The notes beneath the pieces are model-generated. The model was given only the letters and a program-made list of their open reading frames with translations, did not search any database and was not told the origin of the DNA. 64,000 nucleotides of DNA from Syngnathus acus (lineage: Eukaryota > Chordata > Actinopteri > Syngnathiformes > Syngnathidae). A program made the position numbers and the translations under genes. Location: the NCBI RefSeq assembly GCF_901709675.1, contig NC_051103.1, positions 6,743,501-6,807,500 on the forward strand. Direction: 5' to 3'. Positions 22,801-32,610 of this stretch are shown in pieces (within the stretch, counting starts at the first letter, position 1; every line of letters begins with the position of its first letter).

Positions 22801-24169
22801 ATGGGGGGCGTCTGCGCTCGCTTCGCCGAGGATCACCGGCCGGCGCTCAACTTCGCGCTGCTGGTGGTCACCTACGGCGTTTACTTGCTCATCGGCGCAG
22901 GCATCTTCTCGGCCATCGAGCTGCCCTACGAGGTCCAGCTCCGCGATGAACTGGAGGCCAGCCGCAGGGACTTCTTGGCCAACAACACCTGCGTGTCGGA
23001 CGCCAGCCTCCAGCAGGTGCTGGTGCGCGCCCTGGAAGCCCACAACTATGGCGTGTCGGTAGTGGGCAATAGTCGCCGCCGGAACTGGGACTTCATGTCC
23101 TCGCTGTTCTTCACCAGCACCGTGCTGACCACCACAGGTGAGGCTCACCGTGCAGGTGTCGCTGAGGGCTGGCTGGGGGGTCCGCTTTAGAAATCTCCAT
23201 TTGAAGGATCCATCAGAGACCATTACATACGTTCAAATTGTGTTGATAGGAATTGTATACAAATATGCACAATTATGTGTGTCAAGGTTACGGCCATACC
23301 GTTCCTCTGTCAGACGAAGGGAAGGCCTTCTGCATCTTCTACTCCATCGTGGGAATCCCCTTCACCCTCTTCTTACTCTCCGTCCTGGTGCAGAGGATCA
23401 TGGTGGTGGTCACCCACCGCCCCCTGGCCCACTTCCCTCACCGGTGGGCCGTGTCCAAGGCCAAGTTCGCCGTCGCCCACGTAGCGATCCTCGCCGTGGT
23501 GATGTTTCTTGCGGTCCTCTTCATCCCGGCGTGGATCTTCTATGCCTTTGAGGAGGACTGGAACTTCCTGGAGTCCCTCTACTTCTGCTTCATCTCTTTG
23601 ACCACCATTGGCCTCGGAGACTACGTCCCAGGAGAGACTCACAGTACCGAGGACAACCCTCACGGGAAGATCTACAAGCTGCTCATTACTCGTAAGGCCA
23701 GCTTGTTGTTGCCAATTCTCATGTAAAATTGTGCTTTGGTGCCCTCTAGTGGCATTTGTGTGACAAGTGTTGTATTGAAGTGATGGCGAAGCTTCATTTA
23801 GGCAGGTCATAGGTCGTCGTATAAACCATTTGATTCATCTGCTAGATTTAAAATATTAGCATGCTGGTGAGAGTGTGTGATTTTGCGTGTGTTTCAGTGT
23901 ACTTGGTACTGGGACTGGTGTGTGTTCTGGTGCTGATGGAGACGTGCGTGGAGCTGCCGCAGATAAAGCGCCTGCGCCAGCGCTTTTACCGGGACGACCT
24001 GCGTGAGCTGGACACCGAGACGGTCAACATCATCGAGCGGGAGCATCCTGCCGACGTGTCCGAGCGCGTCATCCCCTCCGTGTCGGAGCAGGCCGACACC
24101 TTGCAGAACGGCGGCCGGCCGGCGGTGCCGTACATGCTGGCGCCCAGCCTCAATAGGAAGCTCAACTAG
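22801..24169 (+). CDS. kcnk1: kcnk1-like TWIK-type two-pore-domain potassium channel
   Basis: This is a background K+ leak channel with four membrane segments and two pore loops per subunit, working as a dimer in plasma or endosomal membranes. Exons are 22801-23137, 23287-23691 and 23898-24169, all GT-AG. They give 337 residues, close to 336 remembered for human KCNK1. M1 spans about 17-38. The extracellular cap contains Cys64 (NNTC), at the position of the TWIK-1 inter-subunit disulfide. Pore 1 is TTTGYGH (G113-Y114-G115) and pore 2 is TTIGLGDY (G221-L222-G223). The stretch ELPYE and the run GYGHTVPLSD point to TWIK-1 rather than TWIK-2 or KCNK7. The ATG at 22801 was chosen because the in-frame codon further upstream (22708) is GTG. 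It is head-to-head with psme4. The exact paralogue (kcnk1a, kcnk1b or a related copy) is uncertain. Confidence 0.93.
23741..23752 (-). promoter_or_regulatory. CTCF-type core motif in channel intron 2
   Basis: GCCCTCTAGTGG, read on the minus strand as CCACTAGAGGGC, fits the CTCF core CCASYAGRKGGC perfectly, and the flanking bases CAC also agree. It lies inside the 206-bp second intron of the kcnk1-like gene. Confidence 0.5.
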
Positions 24170-25038
24170 CACGATGAAAAAGTCAGCAGCTATGGAAAAA
24201 AAATGCCTTCCATGTAGCTGATATGGAGGTTGAAAGTCTGGTCATTTGTTTCTTTTTTATTTTGTCTCCCTTGTCAGAACATTCCCCACAGATAAGAGCT
24301 GGGGCGTGAATGCCAAGGAAGGGTGGCTAAGTTTCCACTTCCTGTCAAAGTGGAGCTGGGAGAGGATGAGCGTCGTGCCACGACTTCGGATTTGAAAACA
24401 CCTACCTGCACGTTGTAGCCTAAAAAATAAGAAATAATGACCAAATAGGTGCTTGGGTGACAACAGACCTCCGTCAAGGTTTGCTATACAAGATGACAGA
24501 TTTGTTACTGAAAAGATGGCCAAAAAAGATCTGTCTTGCAACACTGTAAAACCTAAATAGGTTGACTTGACTTAAAAAAGGTGAAAACTCAACACTTTAA
24601 AAAAAAAGTGTGACTAATAATTTGAATAATTGAAGTCAGTTTTTAGAGTGTAGTTTCCCCAAGAGGTAGCAAGAAGCATTGTTACGTTCATACAAAACTC
24701 TTACTGTCTTTGTAAAGGCACAGGTGCAATATAGATAAGAACACAAGAGGGCAGCATTTGCCTGCTTTACACTCAATGTACTTCCCAAGCCTTATAGTAA
24801 AATCAGTTTTTCTTTTTCAACACGAGAATCGCACAATTCACCAAACCTGCTCGAGACAAAGCCACATACATTTTTGTATATTTTGTACATTACATGGCTG
24901 TATCAAAAAAAAAAGACTTATTAAAAGGTGTTCTAGAAACCATATAAGTGTGGGCTATTTCATTTATACAGTCTTGTATTCACGTGACAGTTCATGTGCA
25001 GGCTGACAGGAGTCTTTCAAAATGCTGGCCGCCCGCAT
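24170..25038. other. tail-to-tail spacer between kcnk1-like and entpd1-like genes
   Basis: Contains the 3' UTRs of two convergent genes and a small MITE-like element. A minus-strand AATAAA (plus-strand TTTATT) lies at 24256-24261, far below the entpd1-like stop. I found no clear canonical poly(A) hexamer for the channel gene close to its stop codon. No coding sequence was recognised. Confidence 0.55.
24541..24651. mobile_element. short MITE-like element with terminal inverted repeats
   Basis: The left end ACACTGTAAAA and the right end TTTTAGAGTGT form 11-bp inverted repeats with one mismatch, enclosing about 110 bp of AT-rich DNA with a GTTGACTTGACTTAAAA-like segment. This layout resembles the abundant non-autonomous DNA-transposon relics of teleosts that begin CACTGTAAA. 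No clear target-site duplication is visible, so it is old or truncated. Confidence 0.5.
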
Positions 25039-27693
25039 CTATACGACGCGCGGCCGCTTAGAGCAGCTCAGCCCGAAGCCGCGCACGATGAGCACCAGCA
25101 GGACCACCAGCAAGACGACGATGATGGTGACGATGGCCACGTAGCCGGCGTAAGGCAGCGGCGGTGCGGCGGGAGACTCGGCCGGGATCATGTTGGTCAG
25201 GTTGAGCATGTAGCCCAGAGTCCAGCCTGCGTCGCTTCCTTTGATCTGGGAACGTGACATCATCATATACACTTTGTAATATCCTCTCCATTTTAACCTC
25301 GAGTCAGTGCACCTTGTGTATGAATGTGATGTTGGAGTAGCTCTCTGAGGTGAAGTTGTAAGCGTCCGTCAGCAGTGTGATGAGGTAGGTGCCGGCAAAG
25401 CAGTAGCCCACCAAATATTTCAACTTGGTGCCTGGATTCTGCTGCTTCACCTGCACAGTTAGTCAGTTAGTTGTATACTATATGTAAACACACACGTACG
25501 GATGGATGGATGGTGACCTCCTGCCAGGGTGTAGCGCAGAAGCGTGCGATCGTTTCCTTGACCGTGTCCAGAGGGAAGGACGTGGTGGTGAGGTTGAAGA
25601 AGTTCATAGTGTAGTAGTAAGCTGAGAATGCCTACCACGGGGCAAAAGACGGCAGCAGAAAACAATCATCTGATTTGATGACTTGTACTCAAAATGCATT
25701 TTTATAATAAGGTTTTTTGTCCACAGCAACGTTTGCACATCATGCTGGTGTCGGCGGTCTGCTTACCCCGAAGAGCCCCTCCACGGTTGGCTGGTAGACC
25801 CCGTTGAAGGAGCAGTGGCTATATTTGCATTGGCTGAAGTTAAAGAGGGTCCGGACTACGTCCTGGCATTGTTGGAAGTTTCCTAGACCCGAGTGGTGGA
25901 AAGACGCGGGGGCTCCCTGGGGCTTCCTGTCCGACACGCATGGACTGTCGTAGAGCGTCGAGTAATCCTTCATTTCCGCGTAGCCGGGGTGGAAGCACGG
26001 GTCCTTTATTCTTGGGGGACCTGACTGGCGGAGAACAAAGAAAAGAATGCAAGCGTTTGAAATATGGCCATAAAGTAGCCACGCTTTGTAAGCTCATGAG
26101 TAGTCCTGGAAAAAAAGGTCATGCTTTGAAAGGGCGTCAACCTGAGTTTGGTGCGCCAGCGCCATCCTGAGGGCCTGATCCTTCCCGTAACACAGGAAGC
26201 TGTGCGTGTAAAGGTTGTAATCGTTTCCGTACAGCCGGAAGGTCACCGAGTTGCCGGGCGACTCTGTGCCGTCGAACGTTTTGGAAACAAAGCTGATCTG
26301 GGTGGACGCCCCGCCGAGGTCCAGGGCCCCCGTGGTCTTCAGGCCCTGTTGACGCACACGCGCAGAGGCATCAAACGACGGATTTGATCTCAGAGCTGGC
26401 GCGTTCACTGAAATGGAAGGAGCGCTTTTCAGAACCTGTTTGAGCCGGTCGTCCAAGTAGTTGACGGTGACCCATCCGAAGGCGCCCTCCTCCTGGCCGC
26501 TGAGGAGCCTGGCGCCCTGGTAGGAGAACGGGAAGGTTTGCAGGGTCTCTGACACGGCCCGGAACACCTCCTCGGATGCCGAGCTATTCCTCATACTGCG
26601 CATTAACAAAATCAGGAATTAGCATCAACATTGCAGTTACTATAAAATAAAAAACAACGCATGTAGAGAGACAATAACGACAGTCAATAATTGTCTACCT
26701 GCAGTACGTTGCACCCATACCAGAAGGTAATGACGTACAAAGTGTTTTGTTTCTATCGTAAAGTTTACGACAGGGGTCAAACTCCCGCATGGCTTCCTTC
26801 CTTACTTGAGTAATCTCATCCCGGCAGTGGCTCCCAAGTAGACGGGCGTCTGGGCATGTCGTTTCTTGGGAATGTTCTTCTCGACCTCTAGCATGCACTC
26901 CCTCAATACCTGACCGGCCTTCCACGGCATCGCCGCGTAGCTGGAGATACCTGGCCCTGCCACATTCAGATTTTTTTAAGCGTGTCAAAAAAGATGCTAC
27001 TTGAGGTTTTTGTTTTATATTTTTTTACCCTGGAAAGCAAGTCATCCATTCAAACAAAAATGCAAACGTCAGCGTACCTTTGACAGTGCAGGAGTGTTTC
27101 TGCTCGGCCCGGCCTGTGTCGTTATCCTTCTCGGCGGGCCACGCGTAGACGAAGACGGTCGTGTGCGACGAGCCGGCGTCCAGAACAACGCCGTACTAAA
27201 AAAGCAAACAAAAAGGAATCCCCAGTCAAAACATTTGAGTATGTTTGTGTGTACGTTAAGGGTGATGCTGAGAAGCGTGAAATCATTAAGTGTGTGCAGA
27301 CATGCCGATGTCTTGTTTAGTATATTAAGGAAGTGTTTAGTAAACAGCTTTAGATGCTAATCTAGAACAGATGTGACGGCAGATTGTCAGGCCATGACAT
27401 CAACAGCCATTCGCGTTAAAATGTTGTTCCAACTGAGCTGGATGCGTTCCTTGGCAACTTGGAGGCCACCACATGCCAAAAAATGGACCGGAAGACGTGC
27501 TAGAAAGTTTTGCGCAATCTGGCTGGATGTTGGTTTCTCGCTGAAATGCCAATAAAAGTCGGTTCACCTTGTACTTTTGCTGCAGCGGCATGTTCTGGAC
27601 CACCGTGACCACCACCAGGGCGATAATGGCAATCAACGCGCTGCCGACAATCACCACCGTCCAAGACTTGTACCACGGGTTCTTCTCTTTCAT
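25039..27693 (-). CDS. entpd1: entpd1-like ecto-nucleoside triphosphate diphosphohydrolase (CD39 type)
   Basis: This is a cell-surface apyrase that hydrolyses extracellular ATP and ADP to AMP and so shapes purinergic signalling. Exons in transcript order: 27693-27568, 27195-27078, 26956-26806, 26595-26436, 26345-26142, 26024-25767, 25631-25518, 25450-25313, 25245-25039. All are GT-AG and give about 491 residues (human ENTPD1 510). An N-terminal membrane anchor lies at about 12-34 and a second one at about 453-477. The apyrase conserved regions are DAGSSHTT (48-55), LGATAGMR (122-129), GQEEGAFGW with the catalytic Glu (165-173), and DLGGASTQ (194-201). DPCFHPGY and [21 protein letters not shown] favour ENTPD1 over ENTPD2, 3 or 8, though ENTPD8 cannot be ruled out. 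The ATG at 27693 follows a possible acceptor by five bases, so a non-coding first exon is likely; a candidate ends at 28102. Intron 26346-26435 is in frame and stop-free. Confidence 0.93.
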
Positions 27694-28101
27694 GTCTGCT
27701 GTCGGGGTCAAACAGGAAGAAGAGGCCGGGGGGGGGGGGGACAAAAAAAAAGGAGACAGGAAAGAGGTTACAATGACATCGGCTTGTGCCCAGATGTGCC
27801 TGTGTAAATTTTAACCAGAGCGAGCCGGCGGACTATAAACCAAAAATACGGCAGTTTCCTAAAAAAGCAGATTTCTTTTTTTTTAAATCCTACAAGATTC
27901 TTGTCGGGAAATTGACAGTCAAAAGGTAGACGCGGCGTGGCGGATTTCCTCATCTTCTGCAGTGTGTTCAGGGCTTAGTGACGCTTTGGGAAACACAAAC
28001 TCGCACACACACGCACGCATTGATCCGGCGTGCTGTTTGTACAAGGAACATGTTGCAAGCATGCACGTGTTGGCCGTCGGCAAAAGGCGGCACTTTCCTA
28101 C

Positions 28102-28230
28102 CTGCCTCGTTGACACCAGTCAAGTTCAAGAAAATCCAAAGAAGGAAAAGCCCTCCGAGTTACAAGTGGCCGCTGCGTGTGTGAGTTTGGAATGAACACC
28201 CCGCCACTCTTCAAGGTTTCCATGGCGACG
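28102..28230 (-). other. candidate non-coding 5' exon of the entpd1-like gene
   Basis: Reading the minus strand, GAGGCAG followed by gtagga forms a reasonable splice donor at 28102. It could join the acceptor just before the ATG exon (27693). The left boundary, meaning the transcription start, is a guess placed near the X-box. The exon's own ATG frame does not continue into the protein frame, so it would be leader sequence. Confidence 0.25.
28216..28229. promoter_or_regulatory. RFX X-box upstream of the entpd1-like gene
   Basis: GTTTCCATGGCGAC fits the X-box consensus RYYNYY-AT-RRNRAC. It lies about 520 bp upstream of the ATG of the minus-strand entpd1-like gene, a plausible promoter position. 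Confidence 0.4.
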
Positions 28231-28857
28231 CCTTCTCCCCCGCTAACCAATGAAAGCGGCAGAGGAAGCGGGGGACTCCCTTGTTTGGCTCTTGTTTATT
28301 ACCGAGATGATGTCATCACTGTGACGGATCGGGATCCCCTGCCTGCCTCTGTGGAAGTGTGTGTGTGACTGGCCTGCAAATTTGTGGAGCCATTCAGAAA
28401 AGCGATGCCTTGTTTACCCTAACCCCTAACCCCCTGATCAGAATTGCCATCATTTGGCTTTGCATTAAAAAGTTGTAGGGCAAATCTTAGGAGGGGCGGG
28501 AAAAAAAATCTGTTGTAACGACGTTTAATGAGCCAAATTTGTTTTCTGATGCGACTTAAGAGGAAGTTTTGTGGCATCGGAATGATAGAGATGACAAGAG
28601 GAATCGGAGAAGTGAAGAAAGAGGAAGTGAGGACACCGGGAGGTCAAATATGTCACAAGTCAAGGCAGACGATGCGCTCGACGTTCATGACGGGACACTG
28701 ATGTGAAACTGAAGAAAAAAAACAAATTTCCTGGGCTCAGGAAGTCACACGGTGCAGACGGTCTTCTTCCTTCGCAGATTGAGAAAGATACTGACTACTG
28801 AATTTACTCACATATTTGTTTTTCCCAAGCTGATAAATGAAACTTGATTTGGTAGCC

Positions 28858-28917
28858 GGATGGCTAAAATGGAAGACAGGATGGCTAGATGGATGGAAAG
28901 ATGGATAGGCAGAAAGA
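28858..28917. repeat. degenerate GGAT/ATGG tetranucleotide repeat
   Basis: Imperfect copies of GGATGGCT, GATGGATGG and GATGGATAGG recur across about 60 bp. This is a decayed microsatellite with no gene content. Confidence 0.6.
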
Positions 28918-30695
28918 CAGAAAAAAAAAATGATCCACTCGCAACAAAAAAAACATGACAGCACCACTGCCACCTACTGTCGTGGATGTGCAATCACACT
29001 TTCCAGTGAGTAATGAACAACAGTAATCATTACGCCCAAGCACATGAACATACCATCAAGCAATTCGCTTATTGAATTAAGCACACAAGATTTCCATCAA
29101 TTAATAAGCCACAGCACACACACAGACAATAAGCACCTGTTTGCAAACACACCGCCCTCCTTGTGTGTGTTATCAGTGTACTCACTCACCTCTTTGTTCA
29201 GACATCTCAGCAGCACCACAATGCCGTGTCTATACCGCGCTCTCTCCCTTAAAGCCACTGTGTCTTCCCCCTCTCTCACCCACTTCCTCTTCCTGCCTCT
29301 CTCTCTCTCTCGTGCACTTGCCGCTCAACCTCCTCCTCGTCCTCAGAACCCCGTTACACCTTTATCGCCGCCCCCCCATTTCCTCAACTTTCCATCTGCC
29401 TCCGCTCGCCCATCTTTCTTGTTTTTTCGCTGTCTTTGTCTGCAAAAAGTGGGTCACACACACACATGCGAATATTGAAGCCCTGGAAAGCCATGGCATC
29501 ATCAGCCTTTACGCCGCCTCTTTAAAATGCATGAAGGGTGGGGTGCGAGGTTGCAGGGCGGGGGGTTGAGGGGTTGTTACATAACTACATTCCAGCCCGA
29601 TGGGAAAACCTTGAGTCCAGGGCCACTTCAAGGTCCGTATGAGCTTGCGGGTTACGCGCTCGTTTGTGACAGTGCACCACATTGTCATGTGACTTGGCTC
29701 AGAATTGACCAAAAAATATGACATACTAAATATATATTTTAATGTAAGGCAAGTGTTTTTGTTCTTTTTAGCATTGTTACATCAAATAGGAATACGAGTG
29801 AGTCCATCAAGATTAACCGAGCTGATGTTATGGGGCTAATTTTTGCTCTCGATGCAATTTATCTACCTGCTAAATTCCCTTCAGGCATACAAACATAATT
29901 TTTTTTTTTTCAACAATCCAAATATTTGTGGCATTTTAATTTTAAACTGATCTAACCAGCAGGCGCGCGCATACACACATAGACGGCAAAAAAATGTTTG
30001 CCCGACTTTCCCTGTTAGCAACGCGCAATACAAACATTTCATACCAAGATGGCGGAACAAGAGGTGTGTGAGAATATTTTAATAACACATCCTGTTTTGC
30101 AACCACGGACGGACACTTTTGCACAGCAAACAGACGGATTCTCGCTAACAAGATAATGGCGGGGGGGTTGAGGTCATTGTGGTGATAACATGAACGTCGT
30201 GTGTTTGCGCTTGCATACATTGTCCTTTTCAAGATGTCTACCTATAGGGGCCTTTTTCAGTTTACACAGTAGGGCGCGGGAACAAAATGTGGCCATAGAA
30301 GTGCTTTTCAAACAGAGCAGCGGTGGTTTTATAATCAAAAAGGTCACCGCGCCTCTGCAAAATGTCAATATTTGGCCCGTCTTGCCCTATGAACTTTCAT
30401 TTTTTAAGGTGACAAGGCACATGCTCATTTAAATCGAAACAAAATGTGCCCATCTGAAGCTCAATTGATCAGAAGCAGATTTGCGCATTTGGCCGCAATG
30501 TAAACGCAGTGCACACATTTTAAGAGTGACCGTCGGAGCCTTTGCGAACGTCTGGTGTGTGTTTAGCTGTGAAGGCTTGTGAAAGACACACGTGGACTAT
30601 TTGTTGACTGAAAGCTTTAAAGTGATTCCGGTTCCAACGTGCTCCACCCGTCACTGAAATGAGGACGAATTAACGAGATGAAGAGTCCATTTGAG

Positions 30696-30705
30696 CTATT
30701 TTTAG
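30696..30705. promoter_or_regulatory. MEF2 consensus site
   Basis: CTATTTTTAG is a perfect match to the MEF2 consensus YTAWWWWTAR. The surrounding 30600-30720 sequence is less repetitive than its neighbours. A regulatory role is inference. Confidence 0.3.
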
Positions 30706-32457
30706 GGACCCGCTGGGAATATAACTAGGCATTTAGTGTTATTTTAAACCTTTTTATTCCCCTCCCATCCGCAAAGTATCACCTTACAATATATCACATA
30801 ATATATAAATATCACATTGCACTAAAAGTTCAAAAATGACATTAGAGAGTATATTATGCCAATGATAGCTTCCACACTTCTGGGAAGACTTTCTGCAAGA
30901 TAGTAATTGGCCAATCATGACACAGAAAAAGGCTTTTCTGAAAATTGTTTACTGTTAGGTTCCGCCTTCTCCAGAAAGTATAATTCGTCAGAAATAGTTA
31001 GAAAATATTTGATTACAAACAGCCCTACAGATGAGTCAGTGACCTTTTGCAAGATGATTAAGTTTGATAAAGACAACATTTCATGTGAAAAAGTGCAGTG
31101 AGACCCAAATGTCTTGATTTGGGAGAATAATTAACAATGATGAGAGAAAGTTGCTGCAAATATCGTAAATGAAAGTCAGCGAGCATCACCAGCGGAAGGA
31201 AAGTCCAAAATAGAAAGTCAAGCAACAACAACGGAGTTAATACATAATTCATACGACCTCTCGACACGCGGCTGACCTTCCAGTGGCGATGATGACCCTG
31301 AAGAAGCTTTAGTCCACAAAGAAGCTTTGAGATGGTCTGCAACAGAAGAAACAGGATTGGTGGACATGCACTGTAATTGTGAACATCACGCGGCTTTGAG
31401 CTTGGGTGTCACAAGTTTAAATGCTCACGTGCAACTGATGGAGAGCTTATCTAAACTGAAATATGATGTCTATTGAGAAAGGACGAAGGTAATTCAAATC
31501 CAACCTGTAAAAGAGACAACACTGCCCTCAAGTGGTTAAAAGAAATAACAAAACAAAACAAGCGCGAATAAAGGATTTATTTTTTTTTAAAATCAGTTTG
31601 TCACTGATGATGCTCAAAAAATATATTTCCAGAATCAACAAAGTAAAATAGAAATATTACAAAAAATTAATTCTTAAAACAACTAGATTTGGGCATGTTT
31701 ACTATTAAAAATATAAATATATCTAAACATAAAATTGCAAAAAAAAAGAATCATAAATTAATAAAATTATAAAAACATTTTTGAATTAGTCATTAAAATA
31801 AATGAAAGCTTTCAGTAATAAATTCTCTTTACTGTTTATAATTAAAAAATGTAAATCAAACATTATTTCAGTTTTAAAAAAATACACACACACACACACT
31901 GCGTTAACACGTTTAGTTAGTTGCATGAAATTCCTCCCAAAGTCGATTGTAATGCGACCGTCGAGTGATCTAACGTGAAGCTTTCCATCAAGTCTTTCAA
32001 CACTTTTCAAAAAACATGTTAAGTTTTCAAATCATCTACTTTCACCGCATTATATTTGAAAATTTGCTTCCTGTTTTATATTATAATTCTGTAAAATTAG
32101 GTTCCATTAAAAAAAGTAAAACATATGGCATAAAAAGTACATACTGCAAATCGTTGGCTGGAGAAAGTTGACTTTGTTGTGCTTTTTTTTTTCCTTTCTT
32201 GAGTTCAATGTGTCAATGAGCCGCTTCAATCACATTTGAGGACTTGATGAACCTGTTACACAGTCATCAATAAATGCCAGGAAAACAAAACAAAAGAAAA
32301 CTAACGAAAGGTCTCTTTTGGTACAGAACTACATTCACAACTTTGAAAAATAAGACACAGATAACGAGATGGCAAAGTACAATATTATACAACAAGTAAA
32401 AGAGCAAATAAACAGACACCTGTCATACATACTGCAAAATATAAATTATCACTTTGT

Positions 32458-32463
32458 TTTATT
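32458..32463 (-). terminator. ptpre poly(A) signal
   Basis: Plus-strand TTTATT reads AATAAA on the ptpre strand, about 150 bases after the stop codon. Confidence 0.5.
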
Positions 32464-32610
32464 TAACCCATGTACAATTCTTTTTATACAGAATACAGGC
32501 GGGGCGGAGGTTTAGTTGACGTTAGGACAAGTGCATGGCAAAAAATAGATCGTTTACCAACCATCTGACAAAAAAGGACAATGACAACGTTGATAAGGCA
32601 AAGAAGCAGC

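Larger units (their letters stand above)
27694..32610. other. intergenic region between entpd1-like gene and ptpre
   Basis: About 4.9 kb without a recognisable coding exon. It holds a candidate entpd1-like 5' exon donor at 28102, an X-box at 28216-28229, a degenerate GGAT/ATGG tetranucleotide repeat (about 28858-28917), a pyrimidine-rich stretch (29200-29420), a perfect MEF2 site (30696-30705) and a strongly AT-rich tract (31570-32110). The ptpre 3' UTR occupies its right edge. Confidence 0.6.

Noticed and set aside
28410-28432. Telomere-like CCCTAA repeat
   Set aside because: Only two imperfect units; too short to be an interstitial telomere.
29044-29569. Two long overlapping plus-strand frames rich in Ser, Pro and Leu
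   Set aside because: They come from a pyrimidine-rich tract, which lacks stop codons in several frames; no family resemblance.
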